64,000 nt of DNA, taken from the NCBI RefSeq assembly GCF_022869165.1, contig NZ_CP094929.1, forward strand, positions 372,001 to 436,000, written 5' to 3'. Below the pieces are notes generated by a model. It ran no database searches. It was given only the letters and a program-made list of their open reading frames with translations, and was not told the DNA's origin. This document shows positions 49,654 through 58,967 of this stretch, piece by piece. This DNA is from Sphaerochaeta associata. GTDB taxonomy: Bacteria > Spirochaetota > Spirochaetia > Sphaerochaetales > Sphaerochaetaceae. Numbering within the stretch: position 1 is the first letter of the stretch; each line of letters begins with the position of its first letter. The translations under genes were made by a program, and so were the position numbers.

Positions 49654-50988
49654 ATGGGCAGCAACAACAGCAAGCTTGGACTCTTTGACAGTGTGCACCT
49701 TCTTGTGGGGGGAATGATCGGGTCGGCAATATTCTCACTGTCGGGTATCACCATCCTGCAGGCCGGTCCTGCTTCCTTGCTTTCATGGATTCTTGGTGGC
49801 CTCATCCTGCTAGCCTATGGACTGCAGACGGCAGAGCTTGCTTCTCGCTATCCACAAAGCGGCGGGATATTCAACTTCCCGGCGCAACTCTTGGGAAAAA
49901 CACGAGAACAGGGCAGGCTCTGGGGTTGGATTTCAGCGTGGGCCTATCTCTTCGGCTGTATTGCCGGTGCTGCTTTCTCTGCCATCTACATCGGCATTTA
50001 CCTGGGAGTAGCGTTTCCAGCCCTTGGCTCAATGCAGGTACCGCTTGGTCTGCTTGCCGTTTTGTTCAGTGGGGCGTTGAATATCGCCCGATTTAAAATT
50101 ACCGGGAGAGCTACCACAATTCTCACCCTCTTTCTGGGTGGAACGCTGCTGCTGTTTGCCATAGCGGTATTTACCAGCGGCAGCTGGGATGCTTCCCTGC
50201 TGCTTCCTTTCTTTACCCAGGGCAGTGGAGGGTCCACCGGTTTTCTCGATGCCCTTCCTCTGGCCATGGTTGCTTATGGGGCGATTGTTGCTCTTTCCTT
50301 CTTGGTTGGGGAGGTAGAGAAACCGAATAAGACCGTGCCCAAGGCGATGGCAATCGCCATGGCCGTGGTGCTTGTTTTCTATCTGGCTGTACTGGTGGCG
50401 ACCCTTGGGCTGGTCTCAGCAGGCTTCCTTGAGGCTAATGAAGGACTGCGCTATATTCCCCTCTATGCCGCCGCTTCCTTCCTGCCCAAACTTTCCTTTC
50501 TGACTCCCTTGATCTCCATCTCCGCCGTCTTGGCCTTGGTCACCACCATGATCGTCACCATGGCCCTTGCCGCCCACACCCTGCTTTCGTGTGCTGAGAA
50601 TGGCGTGTTGCCTCAATTCCTTGCAAAGACAGGAAAACAGTCGGGCTCACCGCTTTATGCAACAGCAGTGGTAGTTGTGGTGACCGGCTTGTTTGCAGCG
50701 TTTCCACAGCTGACCAATATCCTGATAAACCTCGGTGCCCTGTGTAATGTCATCGTGGTAGCCATTGTCTGTGTAACGGTGCTTGCCTCACGCAAGAAGT
50801 ATCCGAAGCTTGAAGCCGAGCATTTTCGAGCACCGGGGGGAACCATTCTTCCCGTCATTACCTTGGCCGTTCTCGTAGCAAGTTATATTCCCAGTATTCT
50901 TCAGGGAGGCTGGCAGGTATGGGTGGCCACAACTGCATACTACCTGCTGGGAATGCTGTTATACCGAGGTCGGAGGCAGAGCGTATGA
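49654..50988 (+). CDS. APC-superfamily amino-acid/polyamine permease
   Basis: The 444-residue protein has about twelve hydrophobic helices. The first carries LLVGGMIGSAIFSLSG, the G-[S/T]-x-I-F substrate-binding turn of the APC family, and helix 6 has LAMVAYGAIVALSFLVGEVEKPNKTVPKA (bases 50254-50342). AAAGGAG precedes ATGs at 49651 and 49654. Its stop overlaps the next gene by ATGA. The amino acid carried is unknown. Confidence 0.85.
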   Translation: MGSNNSKLGLFDSVHLLVGGMIGSAIFSLSGITILQAGPASLLSWILGGLILLAYGLQTAELASRYPQSGGIFNFPAQLLGKTREQGRLWGWISAWAYLFGCIAGAAFSAIYIGIYLGVAFPALGSMQVPLGLLAVLFSGALNIARFKITGRATTILTLFLGGTLLLFAIAVFTSGSWDASLLLPFFTQGSGGSTGFLDALPLAMVAYGAIVALSFLVGEVEKPNKTVPKAMAIAMAVVLVFYLAVLVATLGLVSAGFLEANEGLRYIPLYAAASFLPKLSFLTPLISISAVLALVTTMIVTMALAAHTLLSCAENGVLPQFLAKTGKQSGSPLYATAVVVVVTGLFAAFPQLTNILINLGALCNVIVVAIVCVTVLASRKKYPKLEAEHFRAPGGTILPVITLAVLVASYIPSILQGGWQVWVATTAYYLLGMLLYRGRRQSV

Positions 50989-51677
50989 GCATTGCCTGTG
51001 GAGTATTTGACGGGGTGCATAGGGGTCACCAGGCTCTCCTCTCCCAAAAGCCTGATACCGTGTATGTATTGCCTTCCTCATCAGCGCTGGTTCTGACTAC
51101 CGCCGAAGAGAAACAGGCTCTGCTCACAGCCTATGCCGGGCCAACGGCTCATATCGAGTTTGTTGATCAACTGCCTGGACACTCCTCTTCTGAAGTGCTC
51201 TCTGTTGAGCCAGTGCTCTATGACAATCTTCCTATCAGCAGCGAACGTATTCAGGCAGCCCTGCTTGCGGCACAGATTGAGGATGCAGAGGCCATGTTGG
51301 GGTATCCGTACACCCTTTATGGTGAAGTGGTGTATGGCAGGCAGTTGGGAAGAACGGTGGGTATGCCCACTGTCAACCTCAAGACCGCTGATGAAAAATT
51401 GCTTCCCGCCCACGGCGTGTATGGGACGATTACCATCGTCGACGGAATCCGCTACCTGGGCGTGACGAGCATCGGGCCGAGGCCTACGGTGGACAACCTT
51501 CCTACTGTTACCATCGAGACCTTTCTGCTGCATTTCAATCGTGAACTCTACGGGCAGTACATCAGCCTGGAACTGAAGACATATATCCGTCCCATCACCA
51601 AGTTCGAGAGCCTTGAGGCAGTGAGAAAGAAGGTGGATGAGGATGTGCTGTATGTGATGGGCAAGAACCTGCTGTAG
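50985..51677 (+). CDS. RibF-like riboflavin kinase with shortened FAD-synthetase domain
   Basis: The 230-residue protein starts with the nucleotidyl-transferase motif GVFDGVHRGHQALL and ends the domain with PISSERIQAALLAAQIEDAEAMLGYPY. The stretch between is only about 75 residues; the usual region with the V-x-G-x-D-F-x-F-G motif is missing. The riboflavin kinase domain is complete: GRQLGRTVGMPTVNLK, GVYGT, VTSIGPRPTVD, and IETFLLHFNRELYGQ-I-LEL. Normal RibF is about 300 residues. It probably makes FMN; FAD synthesis is doubtful. GGAGG eight bases before ATG 50985 lies inside the permease gene, so the two are translationally coupled. Confidence 0.8.
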   Translation: MSIACGVFDGVHRGHQALLSQKPDTVYVLPSSSALVLTTAEEKQALLTAYAGPTAHIEFVDQLPGHSSSEVLSVEPVLYDNLPISSERIQAALLAAQIEDAEAMLGYPYTLYGEVVYGRQLGRTVGMPTVNLKTADEKLLPAHGVYGTITIVDGIRYLGVTSIGPRPTVDNLPTVTIETFLLHFNRELYGQYISLELKTYIRPITKFESLEAVRKKVDEDVLYVMGKNLL

Positions 51678-51738
51678 CTGCTTGTGCTGGACGTCTGGCA
51701 ATTCTCATGATACCGTCTAGTCAGAGGTTTTGTGCAGA

Positions 51739-53877
51739 ATGTCTGATTTGTATAATTATGGTTCTTTTACGATGCCGGGAGAGTCCGGGTATGAAGAGCT
51801 GACCTTGCAGTTGGCTAAGAAGTGGGGCTCGGATGTCATCCGCGATTGTGATGGCACCAAGCTTTCTGATCAGCTGCTTTCTGCAGGGATGGATGTGTAT
51901 TCCACCATCTGCATCATTCGTGAGCACAATGCGTTTATCAATGAGCATCCAGAGTACCAGCAGCAGGTCTTTTTGGAGAGCGGGAGAGTGCTTGCCACCT
52001 CCTCTGCTGTTTCCATTACTCTTCTGTCCGGATACTTTACCAAACAGTTTTGTGTGAACAAGGAATCAACATCCTATTGGCAGGTCTATGACAGGACCAC
52101 TGATACCGTGGTTCCCCGCATCAATTGGTCGTTCGATGCAGAGAGTGATAGCGTCACCATCCAGGGTACTACACAATGGCACCACTACAGCGTGAACTTC
52201 CTGGCCTTCCGCATCTGGGAAGAGATAAACATGTACAACCATGTGACCAACAGCTGGGATAAGGAGCCGCTCAAGCAGCTTGACCCCCGCTATCCAGAGG
52301 TTCAGGAGTATCTGCGCTCATGGTTGACTACATGGTGTGAAGAGCATCCGGAGACCGATGTGGTACGGTTCACCTCCCTGTTTTACAACTTTGTCTGGAT
52401 CTGGGGCGGTGATGAACGCAATCCCTTCTTGTTCACCGACTGGGCTTCCTACGATTTCACTGTCAGCCCGCTGGCTCTTGAGCTGTTTACTGCAGAGTAT
52501 GGGTATAGACTTACCAGCGAGGACTTCATCAACCAAGGGTATCGTAATCCCAATCATATGGCTTGGAAGCAGAAGATGGTGGACTACCTGTGGTTCACCA
52601 ACCGTTTTGTCTGCTCGTTTGCCAAGGAGCTGGTGGACATTGTCCACCGCTACGGCAAGAAAGCCTATGTGTTCTATGACGACAGCTGGGTGGGCATGGA
52701 ACCTCAGTCTGAGGCCTTCGGTACCATTGGTTTCGATGGGATTATCAAGTGCGTGTTCTCGGCCTTTGAAGTCAGGCTCTGCAGCGCAGTGCCTGGCAAG
52801 CTGACCCATGAGCTGAGGCTCCATCCTTATCTCTTCCCGGTAGGGTTGGGCGGAGCCCCAACCTTCAAGGAAGGAGGAAATCCTGCCCTCGATGCTCAGA
52901 AATACTGGGTGTACGTACGAAGGGCTTTGCTGCGGGCTCCGATCGACCGTATCGGCTTGGGTGGCATTTTGCACTTGGTCGAAGGCTTCCCTGATTTTGT
53001 GGATACGATTGCCGATATTGCCAAGCAGTTTCGGATGATCAAGGAATTGCACCAGAGGTCATCGGTCTACAAGGTGAATCTAAAGGTGGGAATTCTGACC
53101 AGCTGGGGAAAGCTGAGGACCTGGACGTGCGGCGGCCACTTTCACGAACACCCTGACTTGGATTTGATCAACATCCTCGAAAGCCTGGCAGGCCTTCCCT
53201 ATGAGGTTGAATTCCTGAATTTTGACGAGATAACCAAAAACAACCTCGAATCGATTGATGTTCTCATCAATGCAGGTTTTGCCGGAAGCAGCTGGAGCGG
53301 GGGAGAGCATTGGAAGGATGACAAGATTGTAACAATGCTCACTGAATGGGTGCATGACGGTGGTGTTTTTATGGGGGTTAATGAGCCTTCAGCAGTACAG
53401 GGATATGCAAACAACCTCAGGATGGCACCTGTGCTTGGAGTCGATGTTGATGACGGCAGGCGTTTGTGTCATGGACTTTGGAAGGTTGAGCAGGAAGCAT
53501 CACAGCTGAAGCTGGATATCCGAAAGAAGGACGGTGTGTACCTGATCGATGGTGATACCAAGGTACTGCAAGAAAAGGACAATCTTCCTGTTGTGACCGA
53601 ACGTTCTTTCGGCAAGGGCAAGGGTATTTACCTCAGTGAGTATCGGTATAGTCCTGAAAATACATTTGCATTGCGTTCAATACTTGAACAGAGTAAACTG
53701 CAAGAGAGTCTTTACTGCACGGACAACCCCCTGGTTGACTGTGCATACTTCCCTGAAGCCAAGACGCTGGTGTTGGCCAATGGGAGTGGGCAAAAACAGC
53801 GTGTCGTAGTTCGAATTGGGAAGGAATTCATTCCTGCAGAGGTGGAGGGCTTTGCAATAGCTTTGATATCTTATTAA
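51739..53877 (+). CDS. lnpA: GH112 galacto-N-biose/lacto-N-biose phosphorylase
   Basis: The 712-residue protein matches the GH112 phosphorylases over its whole length: GSFTMPGESGYEELTLQLAKKWGSDVIRD-DGT (bases 51760-51858), YWQVYDRTTDTVVP, TDVVRFTSLFYNF, and VFYDDSWVGMEP, which holds the likely general-acid aspartate. ALLRAPIDRIGLGG and VFMGVNEPSA also fit. The enzyme cleaves Gal-beta-1,3-GlcNAc/GalNAc with phosphate, giving galactose 1-phosphate and the N-acetylhexosamine, in the cytoplasm. No dedicated importer or NahK/GalT genes are next to it. The ATG at 51739 is preferred to the TTG at 51730. Confidence 0.92.
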   Translation: MSDLYNYGSFTMPGESGYEELTLQLAKKWGSDVIRDCDGTKLSDQLLSAGMDVYSTICIIREHNAFINEHPEYQQQVFLESGRVLATSSAVSITLLSGYFTKQFCVNKESTSYWQVYDRTTDTVVPRINWSFDAESDSVTIQGTTQWHHYSVNFLAFRIWEEINMYNHVTNSWDKEPLKQLDPRYPEVQEYLRSWLTTWCEEHPETDVVRFTSLFYNFVWIWGGDERNPFLFTDWASYDFTVSPLALELFTAEYGYRLTSEDFINQGYRNPNHMAWKQKMVDYLWFTNRFVCSFAKELVDIVHRYGKKAYVFYDDSWVGMEPQSEAFGTIGFDGIIKCVFSAFEVRLCSAVPGKLTHELRLHPYLFPVGLGGAPTFKEGGNPALDAQKYWVYVRRALLRAPIDRIGLGGILHLVEGFPDFVDTIADIAKQFRMIKELHQRSSVYKVNLKVGILTSWGKLRTWTCGGHFHEHPDLDLINILESLAGLPYEVEFLNFDEITKNNLESIDVLINAGFAGSSWSGGEHWKDDKIVTMLTEWVHDGGVFMGVNEPSAVQGYANNLRMAPVLGVDVDDGRRLCHGLWKVEQEASQLKLDIRKKDGVYLIDGDTKVLQEKDNLPVVTERSFGKGKGIYLSEYRYSPENTFALRSILEQSKLQESLYCTDNPLVDCAYFPEAKTLVLANGSGQKQRVVVRIGKEFIPAEVEGFAIALISY

Positions 53878-54291
53878 TAAACTTGGTCTTTTGATGTTTT
53901 GTTGGAATTTTTCAAATGTCTCATATTTCGCTTATTTATATGTCAATCAGCAAAGAAATCTAGTCAATGGATACGAGTGATTGCCGAAATCTAGTTTACA
54001 TGGGCATAGAAGAATGATAGGCTTCAATCTAGCCGTGGGATGGGATGTATATGCGATGCATTTGTCTCAATCCTAACCATCTTTTTTGTAGGTCCGTCCT
54101 GAAAAAGAGTGGCTGTATATACCCCGTTTCCAGAACTTTCTGGGTTGGGGAAGGTCTGTCCTTTGGATTGAGATTCTCTACTTGATTACATCTACAATCA
54201 AATCCTAGGAGCCAAAGCCGAGATGTCTGTGCCTCGTATGAGGTAGGTGCATCCGGTGTATACCGCAGTATTGCAAGCTAGGTAGGTTCGC
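53878..54291. other. 414-bp gene-free stretch before the exopolysaccharide cluster
   Basis: No gene or clear relic was found. It has a 10-bp direct repeat GAAATCTAGT at 53955 and 53986 (31 bp apart) and a small inverted repeat TTGATT/AATCAA at 54182-54201. It probably holds the promoter of the exopolysaccharide operon, but no convincing -35/-10 pair or JUMPstart/ops element was seen. Confidence 0.4.
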
Positions 54292-55593
54292 ATGTATCAA
54301 AAGATAGTACACCAGAAGCGTCTGTACATGACCTTTGTGGTAGCATTCCTCTATCTGTTCCAATTTGTTTACACAGACAGGTTCACCAATATGAGGATGC
54401 TGCAGTTTATTATTGTGGATCTATCTGTAGTAGCGTTTATTTTTGCTTTTCATGGTTTTGAGCTGAATACTCTCAAAAGCAAGCATATCATCTTTATTTC
54501 AACAGTCATTGGTTCGTTTCTCGGTGTTCTGCTTGGCATGTTCTTGGTAATTTTGATATTTGGTGCTCAGAGAGATATCTATCGGCATGAGTTCATTGCT
54601 ACCTTTGTTGCTGCAATTGTTGGTATTCCCTTCTTCTCTTGGATGTATTATCGCATCATCATGAAGGTGATTCCTCCTACTCGATGTGTAGTGATAGGAG
54701 AGCCGAAAAAATACAAGGCATTGACTGATGAAGTGCAGATTGCTTCCCATGGGAAAGTTGTTATCGATAGCTGGATTACCACAATAGAACAAGCCGAAGA
54801 AGTCTCAAGTTCGATTGGGACCAAATCAATCCTCATTGCTGATTTAGCGTTGTACCGCAAGTTGACAGAGCTTTTACATGGTTTGGAGAAACAGGGCGTC
54901 CAGAAATATTTCATTACTGATGTAGCAGAATATTGGCTCTATAGAATCCCCTTGCAGTTGGCTGAAGAGTATCGTGATCACTATGAGATTCTCCTCAATC
55001 AAGCACCAATTTCACAAGAAAAACGGGTGATGGATATTGTCCTTGGATTGATGATGATGCTTATTGCTTTACCATTTATTGCTGTATTCGGCGTCTTGAT
55101 TGTTCTGAATTCGGGTTTCCCCATTATCTTCAAGCAACCCAGGATTGGCTTATATGAGCAGTACTTTATGTTCTATAAGCTGAGAAGTCTTAAAGTAGAT
55201 AAGAAAGCAGAGAATTCAGAGAATCCCAACGGGACCATTACACAGCGGATTACGCTAGTCGGAAAAATTCTTCGCAAGACCCGTGTTGATGAGTTCCCGC
55301 AGTTCGTAAATATTCTTAATGGTACGATGTCTGTTGTAGGCCCAAGGCCTGAGATGCAGGTCTACCATGATAAGTGGATTGAAGAAATCCCGTTCTATGG
55401 CTATCGCAACATGGTTCGACCCGGTCTTACCGGATGGGCTCAGATCAATTATGGGCATACTACAACCAAAGAAGAGTATATCCGCAAGACAGAATTTGAT
55501 TTGTACTATGTAATACATAAATCAATTCTCTTTGATATTCAGATCATCATGCAGACGTTCGAGACCTTTCTGGGAATGAAGGGTGGTAGGTAA
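54292..55593 (+). CDS. Polyprenyl-phosphate sugar-1-phosphate transferase (WbaP/EpsL-like initiating enzyme)
   Basis: The 433-residue protein has about four N-terminal membrane helices and a nucleotide-binding-like middle region. A further helix (IVLGLMMMLIALPFIAVFGVLIVL) leads into the catalytic bacterial sugar-transferase domain: PRIGLYEQYFMFYKLRSL, LRKTRVDEFPQFVNILNGTMSVVGPRPE, and RPGLTGWAQINYG. The enzyme starts polysaccharide repeat units by moving a sugar 1-phosphate onto undecaprenyl phosphate. GGTAGG precedes the ATG. It opens the cluster. Confidence 0.9.
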   Translation: MYQKIVHQKRLYMTFVVAFLYLFQFVYTDRFTNMRMLQFIIVDLSVVAFIFAFHGFELNTLKSKHIIFISTVIGSFLGVLLGMFLVILIFGAQRDIYRHEFIATFVAAIVGIPFFSWMYYRIIMKVIPPTRCVVIGEPKKYKALTDEVQIASHGKVVIDSWITTIEQAEEVSSSIGTKSILIADLALYRKLTELLHGLEKQGVQKYFITDVAEYWLYRIPLQLAEEYRDHYEILLNQAPISQEKRVMDIVLGLMMMLIALPFIAVFGVLIVLNSGFPIIFKQPRIGLYEQYFMFYKLRSLKVDKKAENSENPNGTITQRITLVGKILRKTRVDEFPQFVNILNGTMSVVGPRPEMQVYHDKWIEEIPFYGYRNMVRPGLTGWAQINYGHTTTKEEYIRKTEFDLYYVIHKSILFDIQIIMQTFETFLGMKGGR

Positions 55594-55600
55594 CCATTCC

Positions 55601-56824
55601 ATGCATATTCTGGTTGAGTCACAGTTCTTCTATCCTGAACAGATGCGAATCAATGACATCTGTGCTGCTTTAGTTGAGCGTGGCCATACGGTAACGGTAG
55701 TTACCAGTATTCCAAATTATCCACAAGGAAAATTTTATCCCGGATATGGGATTTTTAAACGGCGTAAGGAGACCTACAGAGGAATTTCCATCATTCACCT
55801 TCCCGTAATTCCGCGCGGTAAAGGCTTTATTGGACTGACTCTGAATTATATTTCCTTTGTACTTTCTGGATGGTTTTTCGCTCAATTTACAAAGCTCCAA
55901 CCTGATGTCGTATTTATGAATATGAGTTCTCCGATGACACAAAGTCTTGTGGGAACATGGTTAGCTCAAAGGCGCCGCATTCCGAGTGTGATTTATATCA
56001 TGGACCTTTGGCCTGAGAGCTTCCAAGTGATAACAGGTATTTCTTCGGGTTTCATTCTTCGGCCTTTGGGGAACATGGTTGATCACATATATAGCCAGGT
56101 AAATCATGTCCTCACTTCCTCCTACGGTTTTCTTGATGTTATTGAAGCACGAGGCGTCCCCAAAGCAAAACTTGAATATTGGCCTCAATATGCTGAGGAA
56201 TTTTATATTCCTCTTGATCAAGGTACATTAGTTAAAGATACACGCATTCCTACTGATGACCGATTAAAAATCATATTTACTGGGAATGTTGGATTAGCCC
56301 AGGGGTTGGACTTGCTTGTTCCTGTTGGCGAATCCCTGAAGAACGCAAAATGCTTGGTAACTTTCATTATTGTTGGAGATGGAAGCTATAAAGAGACGTT
56401 GATTGCGCAAGTAAACAAACACAATCTCTCGGATTTCTTCCTATTCATTGATCGTCAACCAGCTACCCAAATACCAGGCCTTCTTGCACAGGCAGACGCA
56501 GGGTTGGTAATCCTTAAGAAGAGTGAAATTTTCTCAAAGACGCTTCCCGCTAAAGTTCAATCATATATGGCTTGTGCTCTCCCCATACTTGTCTCTGCCG
56601 GTGGAGAAGCTCAACGTGTTGTATTGGAAGCTCAAGCAGGATTTGTTGCTCCTGCTGAAGAGACAGGGTCGTTTGTTGATGCTATTTGTTCATTTGCTAC
56701 CCTGGGTAAAAAGCAAAGAAAACAAATGGGAATGTCTGCGAAGACGTACTCTGAAAAGATGTTTCAAAAAGATACCTTGATTACTCGATTGGAAACAATA
56801 TTAGAAACAATAGGCAAGGAGTGA
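55601..56824 (+). CDS. Glycosyltransferase family 4 (WcaI/WbuB-like)
   Basis: The 407-residue protein begins with HILVESQFFYPEQMRINDICAALVERGHTVTVVTSIPNYPQGK (bases 55604-55731), the start of WcaI/WbuB-type glycosyltransferases. The C-terminal GT-B half has IIFTGNVGLAQGLDLLV, IVGDGSYK and an E-x7-E-like region. WbuB adds L-FucNAc in E. coli O-antigens; the UDP-FucNAc genes directly downstream make that sugar a good guess. The start is ATG 55601, seven bases after the previous stop. Confidence 0.8.
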   Translation: MHILVESQFFYPEQMRINDICAALVERGHTVTVVTSIPNYPQGKFYPGYGIFKRRKETYRGISIIHLPVIPRGKGFIGLTLNYISFVLSGWFFAQFTKLQPDVVFMNMSSPMTQSLVGTWLAQRRRIPSVIYIMDLWPESFQVITGISSGFILRPLGNMVDHIYSQVNHVLTSSYGFLDVIEARGVPKAKLEYWPQYAEEFYIPLDQGTLVKDTRIPTDDRLKIIFTGNVGLAQGLDLLVPVGESLKNAKCLVTFIIVGDGSYKETLIAQVNKHNLSDFFLFIDRQPATQIPGLLAQADAGLVILKKSEIFSKTLPAKVQSYMACALPILVSAGGEAQRVVLEAQAGFVAPAEETGSFVDAICSFATLGKKQRKQMGMSAKTYSEKMFQKDTLITRLETILETIGKE

Positions 56825-56828
56825 ATGC

Positions 56829-57851
56829 ATGTTCACTGATAAGACTATCTTGATCACCGGCGGTACGGGCTCCTTCGGCAATGCCGTGCTCGAACGCTTT
56901 CTGAATACCGACATAGCAGAAATCCGCATATTCAGCCGTGATGAGAAGAAACAGGACGACATGCGCTACTTCTACAAGAATGACAAGATCAAGTACTACA
57001 TCGGCGATGTACGCGACTACCGCAGCATCCGCGACGCCCTCAGCGGTGTCGACTTCGTCTTCAGTGCGGCCGCCCTGAAGCAGGTGCCCTCCTGCGAGTT
57101 CTTCCCCATGGAGGCGGTGAAGACCAACGTCGTCGGCACCGACAACGTGCTGACTGCCTGCATCAATGCAGGAGTGAAGAAGGTCATCTGCCTCTCCACC
57201 GACAAGGCCGCCTATCCCATCAACGCCATGGGGACCAGCAAGGCGATGATGGAGAAGGTCTTTGTTGCAAAGTCTAGGACTGTCGCCGAGGACAAGACGC
57301 TCATCTGCGGAACAAGGTACGGCAACGTACTGTGTTCCCGAGGCTCGGTTGTTCCCCTGTTCGTCGAGCAGATCAAGGCGGGAAAGCCCCTGACCGTGAC
57401 CGAACCCTCCATGACCCGCTTTATCATGACCCTCGACGAGGCTGTGGATTTGGTGCTCTACGCCTACGAACATGCACACACCGGTGACATCCTGGTGCAG
57501 AAAGCACCTGCAAGCACCATCGGTGACCTTGCCCAGGCGGTGAAGGAGCTCTTTGGTGCAGACAATGAGATCCGGACCATCGGCATCAGGCACGGGGAGA
57601 AGATGTATGAGACGCTGCTCACCAACGAGGAGTGCGCACATGCCTTGGACCTTGGCAATTTCTACCGGGTTCCTGCAGACAACCGCGACTTGAACTATGA
57701 CAAATATTTCACCGACGGAAACGGCAAGCGCACCACGCTCACCGAGTTCAATTCCAGCAATACTGAATTACTTACCGTTCAGCAGATCAAGGAGAAGCTG
57801 CTCACCCTGAAGTACATCCAGGACGAATTGAAGGCATGGGAGAACCGCTAG
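56829..57851 (+). CDS. capE: UDP-GlcNAc 4,6-dehydratase/5-epimerase (CapE/FnlA-like)
   Basis: The 340-residue short-chain dehydrogenase has TGGTGSFGNAV as NAD-binding motif and STDKAAYPINAMGTSKAMMEK as active-site region, where CapE-type enzymes have Met in place of the usual Tyr of YxxxK. It performs the first step to UDP-N-acetyl-L-fucosamine. Base composition rises sharply here compared with the two genes before it, suggesting a separately acquired block together with capF and capG. Confidence 0.88.
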   Translation: MFTDKTILITGGTGSFGNAVLERFLNTDIAEIRIFSRDEKKQDDMRYFYKNDKIKYYIGDVRDYRSIRDALSGVDFVFSAAALKQVPSCEFFPMEAVKTNVVGTDNVLTACINAGVKKVICLSTDKAAYPINAMGTSKAMMEKVFVAKSRTVAEDKTLICGTRYGNVLCSRGSVVPLFVEQIKAGKPLTVTEPSMTRFIMTLDEAVDLVLYAYEHAHTGDILVQKAPASTIGDLAQAVKELFGADNEIRTIGIRHGEKMYETLLTNEECAHALDLGNFYRVPADNRDLNYDKYFTDGNGKRTTLTEFNSSNTELLTVQQIKEKLLTLKYIQDELKAWENR

Positions 57852-57852
57852 C

Positions 57853-58962
57853 ATGAGGATACTGGTAACCGGCTCAAGCGGCTTCGTAGGGAAGAACCTC
57901 ATCGCTGAACTGAGAAGCAAGGGATACGAAGATTTGTATCTCTACGACATCGACACCGATCCGAAGTTTTTGGACTCGTATACCAAGGACTGTGAATTTG
58001 TTTTCCACCTTGCCGGAGTAAATCGGCCCAAGGATCAAGAGGAATTCATGCAGGGCAACTTCGGCTTCACCGATACCCTGCTTGCCTCCCTGAAGCGGAA
58101 CAAGAATACCTGTCCCGTTCTCATCACCTCCTCCATCCAGGCAGAGCTTGACAATCCTTACGGCAGGAGCAAGAAAGCGGGTGAGGACCTGCTCTTCGCC
58201 TATGCCCAAGAGATAGGCTCTGTCGTATATGTGTTTCGCCTATCCAACGTCTTCGGCAAGTGGTGCAGGCCCAACTACAACAGCGCGGTGGCCACCTTCT
58301 GTTACAACATCGCAAGAGACCTTCCCATCACGGTCAACGACCCTGAGGTGGTCATGAACCTGGTCTATATCGATGATGTGGTCCAGGCTTTCCTCTCTGC
58401 ACTCAAGGGTGATGTCCTGATTGAGAACAACTTCTGCAGGGTCTCCACCGTCCATACGGTGAAGCTGGGTAGGATTGTTGAGCTTTTGAGGCAGTTCAGG
58501 GAGAGCCGGACAACACTTTCTGTGCCCAATATGGCAAACAGCTTCGAGAAGGTGCTGTACAGCACCTACCTGAGCTACCTGCCTGAAAGCCGGTTCAGCT
58601 ATCCGCTGAAGATGAACACCGACAACCGTGGCAGCTTCACCGAGATTCTTCATACTGCTGAAAGAGGCCAGTTCTCGGTGAACATCTCCAAACCCGGCAT
58701 CACCAAGGGCAACCATTGGCACCATACCAAGAACGAGAAGTTCCTGGTGGTAAGTGGAAAAGCCCTGATCCAGTTCAGAAAGATCGGGACTACTGAAGTA
58801 ATCGACTACCATGTGTCGGGAGAGAAGCTTGAGGTTGTGGACATCCCCCCGGGATACACCCACAACATCATCAACGAGGGGGAGGGGGACTTGGTCACCT
58901 TCATGTGGGCCAACGAGCCGTACAACCCCGACAGGCCCGATACGATATTCGAGAAGGTATAA
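57853..58962 (+). CDS. capF: Bifunctional CapF/FnlB-like epimerase-reductase
   Basis: The 369-residue protein has an N-terminal SDR domain (TGSSGFVGKNLIAEL; active-site tyrosine in NPYGRSKKAGED) and a C-terminal cupin (TKGNHWHHTKNEKFLVVSGKALIQFR, bases 58708-58785), the metal-binding 3-epimerase of CapF. It starts one base after the capE stop. It makes UDP-N-acetyl-L-talosamine, the second intermediate toward UDP-L-FucNAc. Confidence 0.9.
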   Translation: MRILVTGSSGFVGKNLIAELRSKGYEDLYLYDIDTDPKFLDSYTKDCEFVFHLAGVNRPKDQEEFMQGNFGFTDTLLASLKRNKNTCPVLITSSIQAELDNPYGRSKKAGEDLLFAYAQEIGSVVYVFRLSNVFGKWCRPNYNSAVATFCYNIARDLPITVNDPEVVMNLVYIDDVVQAFLSALKGDVLIENNFCRVSTVHTVKLGRIVELLRQFRESRTTLSVPNMANSFEKVLYSTYLSYLPESRFSYPLKMNTDNRGSFTEILHTAERGQFSVNISKPGITKGNHWHHTKNEKFLVVSGKALIQFRKIGTTEVIDYHVSGEKLEVVDIPPGYTHNIINEGEGDLVTFMWANEPYNPDRPDTIFEKV

Positions 58963-58967
58963 GCAGC

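Noticed and set aside
56781-57641. 286-codon minus-strand open frame across capE
   Set aside because: Caused by the high GC of capE; translation is Gly/Ala/Val/His-rich without a recognisable fold. The same applies to frames opposite capF and capG (58240-59612).
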